64,000 nucleotides of DNA from Rugamonas brunnea (GCF_014042345.1 NZ_JACEZT010000004.1:248001-312000), one strand, 5' to 3'. Shown: positions 1-11,381, counted from the first letter of the stretch. The notes: a model not told the origin generated them from the letters alone. Program-made: numbers and translations.

Positions 1-2
1 GC

Positions 3-2435
3 ACGGTGGAGGTGGAGCAGAAGAACCTGCTGTTGCGCCAGCAGACCCAGGAACTGGAGCAGCGCCGGTTGGAAGCGGAGGCCCAGCGCGCCGAGGCCGA
101 GCAGCGTCGCATCGACACCGAACGCCAGAAGCAGGAAGTGGAGCGCCAGAAGGAGAACGTGGAGCAGGCCCACCGCAACATCTCCGTGCTGAGCGAACTG
201 GGACGCGAGATGAGCGCCACGCTGGACATGGAAACGGCCATGCGCACGCTGTACCGCCACGTGCACCACCTGATGGACGCGCAGATGTTCGGCATCGGCT
301 TCGTGCAGGAGGAGCGCGGCATCATCGAGTTCCCGTTCGCGATCGAGAGCGGTGTGCGCACGCTGCCCTACACGCGCCGGCTCGACAACCCCAACCAGCT
401 GGCCGTGTGGTGCGTGACCCACCGCAGCGAAGTGTTCATCAACGATATCGACGCCGAGTACCAGCGCTACGTGGACGATGCGGGCGCCAGCCAGAACGTG
501 CCGTGCATGCGCGAGGACGGTGTGCCGCCGGCGCTGGCGCGCTCGATGATCTACGTGCCGCTGGTGGTCAACGACAAGGTGGTGGGCCTGCTGTGCGTGC
601 AGAGCGAAGGCAAGCACGCCTACCAGCAGGTGCACCTGGACATGCTGCAGACGCTGGCCGCCCACGCGGCCGTGGGCCTGGAGAACGCGCGCGCCTACCA
701 GCAGCTGGAGGAAGCCTTGCAGGCGCTGCGTCTGACGCAGGAGCAGTTGCTGCTGCAGGAGCGCCAGGTGCGGCTGCACACGGACGAGCTGGCGCTGGCC
801 AACCGCGCGCTGCAGGAGAACGACGAGCGGCTGCGCCTGGCCAAGCAGAAGGCGGAAGACGCCACGCGCCAGAAGTCGGAATTTTTGGCCAACATGAGCC
901 ACGAGATGCGCACCCCGCTGGCCGGCGTGATCGGCATGCTGAGCTTCGCGCTGCGCGACAGCCAGCTGCAGGAGAGCACGCGCGAGCAGATCCTGCGCGG
1001 CCAGGTCAATGCCCAGTCGCTGCTGTCGATCATCAACGACCTGCTGGACTTCTCCAAGATCGAAGCGGGCAAGCTGACCATCGAGAACATCGACTTCGCG
1101 CTGGCGGCGGCGGTGGAGAACGTGGTCAGCCTGTTCGAGGAGCAGGCTGCCGCCCACAGCGTGGGCTTCAGCCTGGAGTTCGGCGATGGCCTGCCGCAGT
1201 TCGTGGTGGGCGACCCAACCCGTTTGCGCCAGGTGCTGGTCAACCTGGTCGGCAACGCCTTCAAGTTCACCCAGCGTGGCTCGGTGCGCATGCGGGTCGA
1301 GCGGGTGGCACCGGGCCAGTCGCAGGGCGGGGTGGACGCGCCGCCGGGCGTGAACCTGATCCGCTTCACGGTGGCCGATTCGGGCATCGGCATCCCGGCC
1401 GACGCCATGTCGCGCCTGTTCCAGAAGTTCGAGCAGGCCGACGCCACCACCACCCGGCGCTACGGCGGCACGGGGCTGGGATTGGCCATCTGCCGCCAGC
1501 TGGTCGAGCTGATGGGCGGCGAGATCCGCGTGGCCAGCACGCCGGGCGTGGGCAGCACCTTCTCGTTCGAACTGCCGATGGCCAACGGCGTGGCGCCGCC
1601 GCTGGTGCCGCACGTGCCGCGCGAGCCGCACAGCCACCAGCTCAAGGTGCTGTGCGCGGAGGACTTCCCCACCAACCAGATCATCATCCGCATGATGCTG
1701 GAGGACCTGGGCCACAAGGTCGACATCGCGGCCAACGGCCTGCTGGCCGTCAAGGCCTGCTCCATGACGCGCTACGACCTGATCCTGATGGACGGGCGCA
1801 TGCCGGAAATGGATGGCGCCAGCGCCACCCGCCTGATCCGCTCCGGCGGCACGCCGGACGCGCCGGTGCGCGACCAGGAACTGATGATCATCGCGCTCAC
1901 GGCCAACGCCAGCGAGGAGGACCGCAGCCGCTACCTTGCCTCGGGCATGGACGATTTCCTGACCAAGCCGATCGACGAGGCGGCGCTGCACATGCAGCTC
2001 AGCCGCGCCATCGAACGCCAGCTGCAGCGCGGCGTGGCCTTGCCGCGCATGGAGCCGCGGCGGGCGCCGGCGGCCGCCACGGCGGACCTGGACGCCATGT
2101 TCGGGGTGGCGCCTGCCGGCCCGGAATCGGCCCGCGCGGCCCAGCACAGCGGCAAGGGCGATCTGCGCGCGCGCCTGCGCGGCGCCTTCCTGCAGGACGT
2201 GCCGGGCCGCCTGGCGGAGCTGGACCGCGCCCTGGCCAGCCGCGACAGCGAGGCCGCCGGCCGCCTGCTGCACGGCATCAAGGGCAGCGCCGGCTACCTG
2301 GAGGAGCAGGAACTGCAGGCCCTGTGCGGCGAACTGGAACTGGCGGCCGACCATGGTTACTGGGCGCAGATCGAGGCCGGTCTGCCGCGCCTGCGCCAAC
2401 TGCTCGAACAGACGGCAGCCGCTGCCCCGCTGTGA
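3..2435 (+). CDS. Hybrid sensor histidine kinase, 5'-truncated by window edge
   Basis: The frame is open to the first base of the window, so the true start lies upstream; numbering here counts the GTG at 6 as residue 1. Domains in order: a Gln/Glu-rich coiled coil (about 1-60), a GAF domain (about 65-235), a second coiled coil, HisKA with the phospho-acceptor in [10 protein letters not shown] (His299), HATPase_c with N-box [12 protein letters not shown] and G-boxes DSGIGIP and GTGLGLAI, a receiver domain with Asp596 in [13 protein letters not shown], and a C-terminal HPt domain with [12 protein letters not shown] (His756). This is a complete phosphorelay in one soluble-looking chain. Any membrane or 7TMR-type sensor would lie upstream of the window. 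The input signal cannot be read from the sequence. The response regulator gene follows after 85 nt and is the obvious partner. Confidence 0.93.
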   Translation, partial: TVEVEQKNLLLRQQTQELEQRRLEAEAQRAEAEQRRIDTERQKQEVERQKENVEQAHRNISVLSELGREMSATLDMETAMRTLYRHVHHLMDAQMFGIGFVQEERGIIEFPFAIESGVRTLPYTRRLDNPNQLAVWCVTHRSEVFINDIDAEYQRYVDDAGASQNVPCMREDGVPPALARSMIYVPLVVNDKVVGLLCVQSEGKHAYQQVHLDMLQTLAAHAAVGLENARAYQQLEEALQALRLTQEQLLLQERQVRLHTDELALANRALQENDERLRLAKQKAEDATRQKSEFLANMSHEMRTPLAGVIGMLSFALRDSQLQESTREQILRGQVNAQSLLSIINDLLDFSKIEAGKLTIENIDFALAAAVENVVSLFEEQAAAHSVGFSLEFGDGLPQFVVGDPTRLRQVLVNLVGNAFKFTQRGSVRMRVERVAPGQSQGGVDAPPGVNLIRFTVADSGIGIPADAMSRLFQKFEQADATTTRRYGGTGLGLAICRQLVELMGGEIRVASTPGVGSTFSFELPMANGVAPPLVPHVPREPHSHQLKVLCAEDFPTNQIIIRMMLEDLGHKVDIAANGLLAVKACSMTRYDLILMDGRMPEMDGASATRLIRSGGTPDAPVRDQELMIIALTANASEEDRSRYLASGMDDFLTKPIDEAALHMQLSRAIERQLQRGVALPRMEPRRAPAAATADLDAMFGVAPAGPESARAAQHSGKGDLRARLRGAFLQDVPGRLAELDRALASRDSEAAGRLLHGIKGSAGYLEEQELQALCGELELAADHGYWAQIEAGLPRLRQLLEQTAAAAPL

Positions 2436-2520
2436 TCTTTTCGCCGCCGCGCCCTGTCTGAAACCACCTGTGATCGGGTAAGATGACGGCGGTGCCTTTC
2501 GCGCACAGGCACTGGAGAGC

Positions 2521-3255
2521 ATGATGAAAGTATTGGTGGTGGATGACGATGTCGTGTCGCGCATGGTGTTGATGCACCTGATCGATGGCTGCGGCACGTT
2601 CGAGATCGTGGAAGCGGAGGATGGCGCCGACGCGTGGCAGCAACTGGAAGCGGGACTGCGGCCAGCCATCTGTTTTTGCGATTTGCGCATGCCGCGCATG
2701 TCGGGCATCGAATTGCTGCAGCGGGTCAAGCGCGATCCGGCGCTGCAAGCCATGCCGTTCGTGCTGGTCACTTCCGCCACCGATGGCGACACGGTGCAAT
2801 CGGCCACCGATTCGGGCGCGGCCGGCTACGTGGTCAAGCCATTCCAGGCCGACCAGGTGCGGGTCCACCTGGCGCCGTTGCTGGCGCCGGTGTTGACACC
2901 ATCCTCGGCACCCGACGAAGGCGAGCACGCGGCCGAGACGCCGGCCGCCACCCAGCTGCGGCTGGGCATCAACGCGGAACGGTTGCTGGTCTACCTCGGC
3001 GGGTTCCAGAGCCAGCTGGCTGCCGCCGGCGGGGAGTTGCAGCAGTTGCTGGCGCGCGGCGACCAGCAGGAAGCGCGCTTGCGGCTGGAACGCCTGCACA
3101 CGGGGTGCGTCACGCTGGGCTTGCATGGCGCGGCCGCCGGCTTGCAGGCCGTGCTGGCGGGGCAGTTGTCCGGCGTGGCCGTGCAGGCCGTGGTGGCGGG
3201 CGTGCAGCGCGCCGTGGCGCGCCAGACCGACCTGACCCGGCAGGCCATGGGTTGA
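2521..3255 (+). CDS. Response regulator with receiver domain and HPt-like C-terminal helices
   Basis: The N-terminal 125 residues are a canonical CheY-like receiver: acidic triad VVDDD (8-10), phospho-acceptor Asp54 in FCDLRMPRMSG, the Thr/Ser in LVTSATDG and the Lys in VVKPF. No DNA-binding, GGDEF or EAL output domain follows. Residues about 145-235 are predicted alpha-helical and align by eye with the HPt domain of the preceding kinase (gap-free around LARGD...RLHTGC), but the phospho-His position is Glu or Arg. ATG at 2521 is preceded by GGAG at 2514-2517; the adjacent ATG at 2524 is an equal alternative. It probably takes phosphate from the upstream kinase; its output is unknown. Confidence 0.88.
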   Translation: MMKVLVVDDDVVSRMVLMHLIDGCGTFEIVEAEDGADAWQQLEAGLRPAICFCDLRMPRMSGIELLQRVKRDPALQAMPFVLVTSATDGDTVQSATDSGAAGYVVKPFQADQVRVHLAPLLAPVLTPSSAPDEGEHAAETPAATQLRLGINAERLLVYLGGFQSQLAAAGGELQQLLARGDQQEARLRLERLHTGCVTLGLHGAAAGLQAVLAGQLSGVAVQAVVAGVQRAVARQTDLTRQAMG

Positions 3256-3312
3256 ACGCCAGGCGGGCCCCCACCATTGCTCCCGCCTTCCTCCGCCAGC
3301 TCCACGTCGCAC

Positions 3313-3345
3313 TTGAAGTTGAGATAGTTTAGGTTTAAAGTATCT
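3313..3345 (+). promoter_or_regulatory. Promoter and MarR-type operator of the 2-aminobenzoate operon
   Basis: A possible -35 TTGAAG (3313-3318) lies 17 nt from TAAAGT (3336-3341). Across the -10 lies an imperfect 24-bp palindrome, 3322-3345, with half-sites AGATAGTTTAGG and TTTAAAGTATCT that match at 9 of 12 positions. Overlap of an operator this size with the -10 is typical of MarR repressors, and the operon encodes one (8283-8831). The assignment of regulator to site is inferred. Confidence 0.55.
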
Positions 3346-3387
3346 GCCACAGGCTGTGAGGATACGACGACCAACTTCAGGGCGACC

Positions 3388-5052
3388 ATGACCAGACCGA
3401 CTGCCAGCAGTGCCGGCGCAAGCCATGCCAGCATGGGCGCCAGCGCCCACACCGACCCATTCACGCGCCAGCACCTGCCGCCGCCCGAGCAGTGGCCGGT
3501 GCTGCGCTTCGATTTGCCGGAGCTGCGCTATCCGGCCCGCCTCAATTGCGTGGCCGAACTGCTGGACCGGGCCGTGGCGGCCGGCGCCGGCGAACGCATC
3601 GCCATCCGCAGCGCCGGCGAACAATGGACCTATGCCCGCCTGCTGGAGCAGGTGGACCGCATCGCCCACGTGCTGCGCGGCCAGTTGGGACTGGAGACGG
3701 GCAACCGCGTGCTGCTGCGCGGCGCCAACACGCCGATGATGGCGGCCGCCATCCTGGCCGTGTTCAAGGCCGGCCTCGTGGCCGTGCCCACCATGCCGCT
3801 GCTGCGCGCGCGCGAGCTGGGCGTGATCCTGGCCAAGGCCCGCGTGAACGCCGTGCTGTGCGCGGCCAGCCTGCGCGAGGAAATGGAGGCGGCGCCCGGC
3901 GTACCGCAGCGCGTGCTCTACTTCGGCGACCCGGCCGCCACGACGGGGCTGGAAGCGCGCATGGCGCGCCAGCCGGCCAGCTACGCGCCGGTGGACACGG
4001 CGGCCGACGACGTGTGCCTGATCAGCTTCACCTCCGGCACCACGGGCGTGCCCAAGGGGACCATGCACTTCCAGCGCGACATCCTGGCCATCTGCGACTG
4101 CTTCCCCCGCTCCGTGCTCGGTTCGCGCCCGGACGATGTGTTCATCGGCACCCCGCCGCTGGCTTTCACGTTCGGGCTGGGAGGGCTGCTGCTGTTCCCG
4201 CTGCGGGTGGGCGCCAGCGCCGTGCTGCTGGAAAAACTGACGCCGGAAACGCTGCTGGCCGCGATACAGCAATACCGGGCCACCATCAGCTTCACGGCGC
4301 CCACCTTCTACCGCCAGATGGCGCCGCTGGCGGCGCGCTACGACATCGCCAGCCTGCGCCAGAGCGTGTCGGCCGGCGAGGCGCTGCCGCTGGCCACGCG
4401 CGACGCGTGGCGCCAGGCGACAGGGCTGGAAATGATCGACGGCATAGGCGCGACGGAACTGCTGCATATCTTCATCTCGGCCGCCGGCGCACAGGTGCGG
4501 CCCGGCGCCACTGGCAAGCCCGTGCCCGGCTACCGGGCCTGCATCCTCGGCCCGGACGGCAAGCCGGTGGGGCCGGGTGTGATCGGGCGGCTGGCCGTGC
4601 AGGGGCCGACCGGCTGCCGCTACCTGGACGACGAACGCCAGCGCGAATACGTGGTGGACGGCTGGAACCTGACGGGTGACGCCTATGAGATGGACGAGGA
4701 AGGCTATTTCCACTACCGTTCGCGCACCGACGACATGATCATCTCGGCCGGCTACAACATCGCCGGGCCGGAAGTGGAGGAAGCCTTGCTGCGCCATCCG
4801 GCCGTGGCCGAATGCGGCGTGGTGGGGCGGGCCGACGACGAACGGGGCCAGATCGTGGAAGCCCACGTGGTGCTCAAGCCGGGGCACGCGGCCTGCGACG
4901 CGCTGGCGGCCGAGCTGCAGGAATTCGTCAAGCAGCAGATCGCGCCGTACAAATATCCGCGCGCCGTGCGCTTCCGCGCTGCGCTGCCGCGCACGGAAAC
5001 GGGTAAGCTGCAGCGCTTCAAGCTGCGCGCCGAGGGCGAACACCAAGATTGA
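3388..5052 (+). CDS. abmG: 2-aminobenzoate (benzoate-type) CoA ligase
   Basis: This is a 554-residue adenylate-forming enzyme that would activate an aromatic acid with ATP and CoA. The A3 phosphate loop is visible as [13 protein letters not shown], the A5 region as [11 protein letters not shown], the A8 hinge as [16 protein letters not shown], and the C-terminal catalytic Lys in [11 protein letters not shown]. Overall it follows the benzoate-CoA / 2-aminobenzoate-CoA ligase subfamily. The substrate is inferred from the next gene, a fused monooxygenase/reductase of the 2-aminobenzoyl-CoA type, 13 nt downstream. It is the first gene of the operon, after the MarR-type operator. ATG 3388 gives a slightly long, Ala/Ser-rich N-terminus; ATG 3433 is an alternative. 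Benzoate or salicylate activation cannot be excluded from sequence alone. Confidence 0.85.
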   Translation: MTRPTASSAGASHASMGASAHTDPFTRQHLPPPEQWPVLRFDLPELRYPARLNCVAELLDRAVAAGAGERIAIRSAGEQWTYARLLEQVDRIAHVLRGQLGLETGNRVLLRGANTPMMAAAILAVFKAGLVAVPTMPLLRARELGVILAKARVNAVLCAASLREEMEAAPGVPQRVLYFGDPAATTGLEARMARQPASYAPVDTAADDVCLISFTSGTTGVPKGTMHFQRDILAICDCFPRSVLGSRPDDVFIGTPPLAFTFGLGGLLLFPLRVGASAVLLEKLTPETLLAAIQQYRATISFTAPTFYRQMAPLAARYDIASLRQSVSAGEALPLATRDAWRQATGLEMIDGIGATELLHIFISAAGAQVRPGATGKPVPGYRACILGPDGKPVGPGVIGRLAVQGPTGCRYLDDERQREYVVDGWNLTGDAYEMDEEGYFHYRSRTDDMIISAGYNIAGPEVEEALLRHPAVAECGVVGRADDERGQIVEAHVVLKPGHAACDALAAELQEFVKQQIAPYKYPRAVRFRAALPRTETGKLQRFKLRAEGEHQD

Positions 5053-5065
5053 GAGAGTGGCATCC

Positions 5066-7456
5066 ATGAATATCGTATGCATAGGCGGTGGTCCGGCCGG
5101 GCTGTATTTCGGCCTGCTGATGAAGAAGCAGGACCCTGCCCACGTCATCACCATCATCGAGCGCAACCGGCCGTACGACACCTTCGGCTGGGGCGTGGTG
5201 TTTTCCGACCAGACGCTGGGCAACCTGGCGGCGGCCGACGAACCGACTGCGCGCGCCATCCTGCAATCGTTCAACCACTGGGACGACATCGACATCCACT
5301 TCAAGGGCCAGAAGGTCAGCTCCGGCGGCCACGGTTTCTGCGGCATCGGCCGCAAGCGCCTGCTCAACATCCTGCAGCAGCGCTGCGAGGAACTGGGTGT
5401 GCGGCTGGTGTTCGAGACGGAAGTCACCGACGACCAGGAGATCGCCGCCCGCTATGGCGCCGACCTGGTGATCGCCTCCGATGGCCTCAACTCCCGCATC
5501 CGCAGCCGCTACGCCGCCAGCTACGCGCCGCAGATCGAAACGCGCCAGTGCCGCTTCGTGTGGCTGGGCACGAAGAAGAAGTTCGACGCCTTCACCTTCG
5601 CCTTCAAGCAGACGCCCTACGGCTGGTTCCAGGCCCACATTTACCAGTACGACGGCGATACCTCGACCTTCATCGTGGAGACGCCGGAAACCGTGTGGCG
5701 CGCGGCCGGGCTGGAGGAGATGAGCCAGGAACAGAGCATCGCGTGGTGCGAGCAATTGTTCGCCGAGCAGCTCGATGGCCACGCGCTGATGTCGAACGCG
5801 GCCCACCTGCGCGGCTCCAGCGTGTGGATCAAATTCCCCCGCATCGTTTGCGCGCAGTGGGTGCACTGGAACGATACCCCGGCCGGTCGGGTGCCCGTGG
5901 TGCTGATGGGCGACGCGGCCCACTCGGCCCACTATTCGATCGGCTCGGGCACCAAGCTGGCGCTGGAGGACGCGATCGAACTGGCGCGCTGCTTCGGCGC
6001 GCACGGGGACACGGCGGCCGCGCTGGCCGCCTACCAGCAGGTGCGGGCGGTGGAGGTACTCAAGATCCAGAGCGCGGCCCGCAATTCGATGGAATGGTTC
6101 GAGAACGTGGAACGCTACAGCGCCATGGAGGCGCAGCAGTTCGCCTATTCCATGCTGACCCGCAGCCAGCGCCTGTCGCACGAAAACCTGCGCCTGCGCG
6201 ACGCGGCCTATGTGGCCCGCTTCGAGGCGTGGTTCGCGCGGCGCGCGTTCGCGCAGGCGGAGCTGCCGCCACCGGCCAGCCTGGCCATCCCGCCCATGTT
6301 CACGCCGTTCAAGGTGCGCGGGCTCACGCTCAGGAACCGCATCGTGGTCTCGCCGATGGCGCAGTACAGCGCCGTCGATGGCACGGTGGGCGACTACCAC
6401 CTGGCCCACCTGGGCGCGCGCGCGCTGGGCGGGGCCGCGCTGGTGTGCGCGGAGATGACCTGCGTGTCGGCCGACGCCCGCATTACCCCGTTCTGCCCCG
6501 GGATGTACGCGCCCGAGCACACGGCGGCATGGAAGCGCATCGTCGATTTCGTCCACGCCAATAGCGATGCCAGGATCGCGCTGCAACTGGGCCACGCCGG
6601 CGCCAAGGGCTCCACCCGCGCCATGTGGGACGGCATCGACCTGCCGCTCGAGCGGGACAACTGGCCGCTGGTGTCGGCCTCGCCGCAGCAGTACCTGGCC
6701 GGCGTGTCGCAGACCGCGCGCGCCGTCACGACGGCCGACATGGCGCGCATCGAGGCCGATTTCGTGCGCGCCGCGCTGGCGGCGGAGGAAGCCGGTTTCG
6801 ACTGGCTGGAGCTGCACTGCGCGCACGGCTATCTGCTGTCGTCGTTCATCTCGCCGCTCACCAACGAACGCGGCGACGAATACGGCGGCAGCCTGGAAAA
6901 CCGCTGCCGCTTCCCGCTGCGCGTGTTCGCCGCCATCCGCACCGTGTGGCCCCAGCATAAGCCGATGAGCGTGCGCATCTCGGCCCACGACTGGGTCGAA
7001 GGCGGCATCACGCCGGACGACGCGGTGCGCATCGCGCGCCTGTTCAAGCAGGCCGGGGCCGACCTGATCGACTGTTCGTCGGGCCAGGTCAGCAAGCTGG
7101 AACGGCCCCAGTACGGGCGCATGTACCAGACGCCGTTCGCGGACCGGGTGCGCAACGAGGCGGATATCGCCACCATCGCCGTCGGTTCCATCTTCGAGGC
7201 CGACCACGCCAACGGCATCATCGCCGCCGGCCGCGCCGACCTGTGCGCCGTGGGCCGGCCGCACCTGGCCAACCCGGCCTGGACATTGGCCGAAGCCGCC
7301 CGGATCGGCTACGCTGGCGCTGGTGTGGCTTGGCCGAAACAGTACCTGGCCGGCAAGCAGCAACTGGAACGCAACCTGGAGCGCGAGCGCCAGCTGGCCG
7401 CCGCCAGCGCCGGCCTCACGCCGCAACAACTGGCCGCGCGCCTGCTGGAGGGCTGA
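5066..7456 (+). CDS. abmA: 2-aminobenzoyl-CoA monooxygenase/reductase (FAD hydroxylase-Old Yellow Enzyme fusion)
   Basis: This two-domain flavoprotein has about 796 residues. The N-terminal half is an aromatic hydroxylase fold: dinucleotide motif [14 protein letters not shown] at the start and the second FAD motif [21 protein letters not shown]. The C-terminal half (from about residue 405) is an Old Yellow Enzyme / NADH:flavin oxidoreductase barrel ([48 protein letters not shown]). Exactly this fusion is known for the enzyme that hydroxylates and dearomatises 2-aminobenzoyl-CoA. Databases often label it salicylyl-CoA 5-hydroxylase. ATG 5066 is chosen over GTG 5057 because a purine-rich GAGAGAG lies 8 nt before it. 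It acts in the cytoplasm on the product of the upstream ligase. Confidence 0.88.
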   Translation: MNIVCIGGGPAGLYFGLLMKKQDPAHVITIIERNRPYDTFGWGVVFSDQTLGNLAAADEPTARAILQSFNHWDDIDIHFKGQKVSSGGHGFCGIGRKRLLNILQQRCEELGVRLVFETEVTDDQEIAARYGADLVIASDGLNSRIRSRYAASYAPQIETRQCRFVWLGTKKKFDAFTFAFKQTPYGWFQAHIYQYDGDTSTFIVETPETVWRAAGLEEMSQEQSIAWCEQLFAEQLDGHALMSNAAHLRGSSVWIKFPRIVCAQWVHWNDTPAGRVPVVLMGDAAHSAHYSIGSGTKLALEDAIELARCFGAHGDTAAALAAYQQVRAVEVLKIQSAARNSMEWFENVERYSAMEAQQFAYSMLTRSQRLSHENLRLRDAAYVARFEAWFARRAFAQAELPPPASLAIPPMFTPFKVRGLTLRNRIVVSPMAQYSAVDGTVGDYHLAHLGARALGGAALVCAEMTCVSADARITPFCPGMYAPEHTAAWKRIVDFVHANSDARIALQLGHAGAKGSTRAMWDGIDLPLERDNWPLVSASPQQYLAGVSQTARAVTTADMARIEADFVRAALAAEEAGFDWLELHCAHGYLLSSFISPLTNERGDEYGGSLENRCRFPLRVFAAIRTVWPQHKPMSVRISAHDWVEGGITPDDAVRIARLFKQAGADLIDCSSGQVSKLERPQYGRMYQTPFADRVRNEADIATIAVGSIFEADHANGIIAAGRADLCAVGRPHLANPAWTLAEAARIGYAGAGVAWPKQYLAGKQQLERNLERERQLAAASAGLTPQQLAARLLEG

Positions 7457-8245
7457 ATGATGAATCCCATCGCCGCCTCGCTGGAAGGACGGCACGCGCT
7501 GGTCACGGGCGGCGCGCGCGGCATCGGCGCGGCCTGCGCGCGGGCGCTGCTGCTGCGCGGCGCCACCGTCACGCTGGCCGGGCGCGACGGCGCCGCGCTG
7601 GCGCAAGCGGCTGCGCAACTGGACACGCTGGGCAGGGTGGAAACGGAGATCCTCGACGTGACGGACCAGGCCAGCGTGCTGGCCGGCTTCGCGCGCGCGG
7701 CGCGGCGCGCGGGGCGGATCGACATCCTCGTCAACAACGCCGGCCAGGCGGCTTCCGCGCCGTTCGGCAAGACCGACGCGGCGCTGTGGCAGCGCATGCT
7801 GGACGTGAACCTGACGGGCACTTTCCACTGCACCCAGGCCGCGCTGCCGGCCATGCTGGAGGCGGGCTGGGGCCGCGTCGTCAACGTGGCCTCGACGGCG
7901 GGGCTGGCCGGCTACCGCTACGTGGCGGCCTACGTGGCGGCCAAGCACGGCGTGGTGGGCCTGACGCGCGCACTGGCGCTGGAAGTGGCCGCGCGCGGCG
8001 TGACCGTCAACGCCGTCTGTCCCGGCTACACCGAGACGGACATGGTGCGCGAGGCCATCGCCAACATCGTGGCCAAAACGGGCCGCGACGAACAGCAGGC
8101 GCGCGCCGGGCTGGCGGCCGGCAACCCCCAGCAACGGCTGGTGCAGCCGGAGGAGGTGGCCAATGCCGTGGCCTGGCTATGCTTGCCCGAATCGGCCGCC
8201 ATGACGGGGCAGGCCATCGCCGTCGCCGGCGGCGAAGTGATGTAA
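7457..8245 (+). CDS. SDR-family NAD(P)-dependent oxidoreductase
   Basis: A 262-residue classical short-chain dehydrogenase with cofactor motif TGGARGIGAA near the N-terminus, NNAG in the core, and active-site YVAAK. It begins directly after the stop of the monooxygenase/reductase, with GGAGGG just upstream; the second Met (7460) has the better spacing. In this operon a dehydrogenase is expected to oxidise a 3-hydroxyacyl-CoA or ring-alcohol intermediate during the beta-oxidation-like breakdown of the dearomatised ring. The precise step is inferred from context. Confidence 0.88.
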   Translation: MMNPIAASLEGRHALVTGGARGIGAACARALLLRGATVTLAGRDGAALAQAAAQLDTLGRVETEILDVTDQASVLAGFARAARRAGRIDILVNNAGQAASAPFGKTDAALWQRMLDVNLTGTFHCTQAALPAMLEAGWGRVVNVASTAGLAGYRYVAAYVAAKHGVVGLTRALALEVAARGVTVNAVCPGYTETDMVREAIANIVAKTGRDEQQARAGLAAGNPQQRLVQPEEVANAVAWLCLPESAAMTGQAIAVAGGEVM

Positions 8246-8282
8246 GCGCCGCGTCGCATGTCAACGCCGCATCTGATTAACA

Positions 8283-8831
8283 ATGGAACCCAATACGATG
8301 TCACGCTCAGAGAACCAAGATCTTCCGGCCATGCCGGAGCATGATGAAACCGCGCCGGTGCTGGACCTGGCCAGCCGACTCACGGACGACCACCACCAGT
8401 CGCTCAAGCTGTGGCTGCGCATGCTCTCCTGCACGATGCGTATCGAAAGCGAGATCCGCGGCCGGCTGCGCACCACCTTCGGCATCACCTTGCCGCGCTT
8501 TGACCTGATGGCGCAGCTGGAGCGTTTTCCGGAAGGCCTGCGCATGGGCGAGCTGTCCAAGCGCATGATGGTCACGGGGGGCAATGTCACCGGCATCACC
8601 GACCAGCTGGAGCAGGAAAAGCTGGTGGTGCGCGTGCCCGACCCCAAGGATGGCCGCGCCTACAGCGTCAAGCTGACGGCCGCCGGCCGCCGCACCTTCG
8701 CCACCATCGCGGTGGTGCACGAACAATGGATCGCCGAATTGCTGCAGGACATGTCCAGCGCCGACAAGGCCCAGTTGATCGACCTGTTGTCGCAGATGAA
8801 GCGCCACCTGAATGCCTCCGTCCCGAAATAG
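8283..8831 (+). CDS. MarR-family transcriptional regulator
   Basis: A 182-residue winged-helix protein. The wHTH core is seen around [34 protein letters not shown] (recognition helix) and the wing [13 protein letters not shown], followed by dimerising helices. It is embedded in the catabolic operon between the SDR and enoyl-CoA hydratase genes, so it is likely the local repressor relieved by an aryl-CoA ligand, as for other MarR regulators of CoA-thioester aromatic pathways. The candidate operator is the palindrome at 3322-3345. ATG 8283 and ATG 8298 are both possible starts and neither has a strong ribosome site. Confidence 0.88.
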   Translation: MEPNTMSRSENQDLPAMPEHDETAPVLDLASRLTDDHHQSLKLWLRMLSCTMRIESEIRGRLRTTFGITLPRFDLMAQLERFPEGLRMGELSKRMMVTGGNVTGITDQLEQEKLVVRVPDPKDGRAYSVKLTAAGRRTFATIAVVHEQWIAELLQDMSSADKAQLIDLLSQMKRHLNASVPK

Positions 8832-8852
8832 GGACATTAATAAGGACAACCT

Positions 8853-9707
<855 letters not shown>

Positions 9708-9709
9708 GC

Positions 9710-10906
9710 ATGGCCGACAAGAGTTACCTGGACTGGCCCTTCCTGGCGCCGCACCATGCGGAACTGGCGCGGTCGCTGGACGCCTGGGCCGCCGCCAACA
9801 TCGTCGATGGCCACCATGGCGATGTGGATGCGGCCTGCCGCCACCTCGTCGCGCAACTGGGCGCGGCTGGCTGGCTGCGGCACGCCGTGGGCGGCAAGGA
9901 GTGGGGCGGGCATGGCGACGCGCTCGATACGCGCGCCTTGTGCCTGATCCGCGAAACGCTGGCGCGCCACAGCGGCCTGGCCGATTTCGCGTTCGCCATG
10001 CAGGGCCTTGGTTCGGGCGCCATTTCCCTGTTTGGCAGCGCCGACCAGCGCGCCGCCTATCTGCCGCGCGTGGCCAGCGGCACGGCCATCGCCGCCTTCG
10101 CGCTATCGGAGCCGCAGGCCGGCTCCGACGTGGCCTCCCTCGCGTGCGCGGCCGTGCGCGATGGCGATTATTATGTGCTCGACGGCGAAAAGACCTGGAT
10201 CTCGAATGGCGGCATCGCTGACTTTTACGTGGTGTTCGCGCGCACGGGCGAGCAGCCGGGCGCGCGCGGCATCAGCGCCTTCATCGTCGACGCCGGCTTG
10301 CCCGGTTTCGCGATCGCGGAGCGCATCAACGTGATCGCGCCCCATCCGCTGGCGCGCTTGACCTTCACGGGCTGCCGGGTGCCGGCCAGCCAGCGCATCG
10401 GCGCAGCGGGGCAGGGCTTCAAGGTGGCCATGGCCACGCTGGACGTGTTCCGCACCTCGGTGGCGGCGGCTGCGCTGGGCTTCGCGCGGCGCGCGCTGGA
10501 CGAGGCGCTGGTGCGCGCCACGGGACGCCAGATGTTCGGCCAGGTGCTGGCGGACTTCCAGCTCACGCAGGCGCGGCTGGCGCAGATGGCGACCGGCATC
10601 GACGCGGCGGCGCTGCTGACCTACCGGGCTGCGTGGCAGCGCGACCAGGGCCGCAATGTGACCAAGGAGGCGGCCATGGCCAAGCTGACGGCCACCGAGA
10701 CGGCGCAGCAGGTCATCGACGGCGCCGTGCAGTTGTTCGGCGGCCTGGGCGTGGTCAGCGAGCAGCCGGTCGAGCGCTTGTACCGCGAAATCCGCGCGTT
10801 GCGCATCTACGAGGGCGCGACGGAAGTGCAGCAACTGATCATCGCACGCGAACTGCTGCGGGCCGCGCCGCCCGTCCATCCGCCCGAGCGTGGTGCTGCA
10901 ACGTGA
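9710..10906 (+). CDS. Acyl-CoA dehydrogenase family protein
   Basis: A 398-residue FAD flavoprotein of normal family length. The signatures are [10 protein letters not shown] and [13 protein letters not shown] for substrate and flavin binding, and the C-terminal [20 protein letters not shown] with catalytic Glu in [13 protein letters not shown] 9710 follows the hydratase stop by 2 nt and an in-frame longer reading upstream only shadows that gene. It presumably oxidises or reduces a cyclic or ring-opened acyl-CoA in the 2-aminobenzoate pathway. Its TGA stop lies inside the first unit of a 14-bp tandem repeat. Confidence 0.9.
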   Translation: MADKSYLDWPFLAPHHAELARSLDAWAAANIVDGHHGDVDAACRHLVAQLGAAGWLRHAVGGKEWGGHGDALDTRALCLIRETLARHSGLADFAFAMQGLGSGAISLFGSADQRAAYLPRVASGTAIAAFALSEPQAGSDVASLACAAVRDGDYYVLDGEKTWISNGGIADFYVVFARTGEQPGARGISAFIVDAGLPGFAIAERINVIAPHPLARLTFTGCRVPASQRIGAAGQGFKVAMATLDVFRTSVAAAALGFARRALDEALVRATGRQMFGQVLADFQLTQARLAQMATGIDAAALLTYRAAWQRDQGRNVTKEAAMAKLTATETAQQVIDGAVQLFGGLGVVSEQPVERLYREIRALRIYEGATEVQQLIIARELLRAAPPVHPPERGAAT

Positions 10907-10945
10907 ATCAAGCCACATGAATCAAGCACAATGAATCAAGCAACA
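10904..10945 (+). repeat. 14-bp tandem repeat made of overlapping micro-ORFs
   Basis: There are three units (10904-10917, 10918-10931, 10932-10945) sharing TGAATCAAGC, and a fourth weakly similar one that runs into the RidA start. Each unit reads as a five-codon frame (GTG or ATG, Asn-Gln-Ala-Thr/Gln, TGA) whose stop overlaps the next start as ATGA. Slippage duplication of a start region is the simplest origin. Confidence 0.8.
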
Positions 10946-10957
10946 TGAGGAAACAAC

Positions 10958-11359
10958 ATGAGTGAACAGATGAAAATCCTGCAGCCGCCGGGCTGGGTGC
11001 GCCCGCGTGGCTATGCCAACGGGGTGGCCGCGCGCGGCACCACGGTGTACGTGAGCGGCATGATAGGGTGGGACAGCCAGGGCGTGTTCCACACCGACGA
11101 TTTCGCCGGCCAGACCCGGCAGGCCTTGCACAATATCGTGGAAGTGCTGGCCGAAGCCGGCGCGCGGCCCGAGCACATCGTGCGCATGACCTGGTATGTG
11201 CTGGACAAACGCGAGTACGTGGCGGCCTGGCCTGCCATCGGCGCGGCGTACCGCGAGATCATGGGCGCGCACTATCCGGCCATGACGGCCGTGCAGGTGG
11301 CGGGCTTGGTCGAGGACCGGGCCAGGGTCGAGATCGAGGTGACGGCGGTGCTGCCCTGA
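10958..11359 (+). CDS. RidA/YjgF-family protein, probable enamine/imine deaminase
   Basis: A 133-residue RidA-fold protein: N-terminal GYANGVAARGTTVYVSG strand pair, central VEVLAEAGARPEHIVRMTWYV, and the C-terminal ARVEIEVTAVLP with the Arg that in active RidA proteins contacts the substrate carboxylate. The start is supported by GAGGAAAC 6-8 nt upstream. It is the last gene of the catabolic operon. RidA enzymes hydrolyse enamines and imines to release ammonia. The dearomatised 2-amino-cyclohexene-carboxyl-CoA is itself an enamine, so deamination of a pathway intermediate is a sensible but unproven role. Confidence 0.85.
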   Translation: MSEQMKILQPPGWVRPRGYANGVAARGTTVYVSGMIGWDSQGVFHTDDFAGQTRQALHNIVEVLAEAGARPEHIVRMTWYVLDKREYVAAWPAIGAAYREIMGAHYPAMTAVQVAGLVEDRARVEIEVTAVLP

Positions 11360-11381
11360 GTGGCACTACTATCATTTCCCC

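Noticed and set aside
2278-8134. Very long minus-strand open frames (over 1000 codons) opposite the catabolic operon
   Set aside because: They mirror GC-rich genes on the plus strand, show low-complexity His/Arg/Gly-rich translations and no domain, and lack ribosome sites.
11361-11380. TGGCAC resembling a sigma-54 -24 element upstream of a PEP-CTERM gene
   Set aside because: The -12 GC is missing at the required spacing (AT is found), so it does not meet the GG-N10-GC rule.
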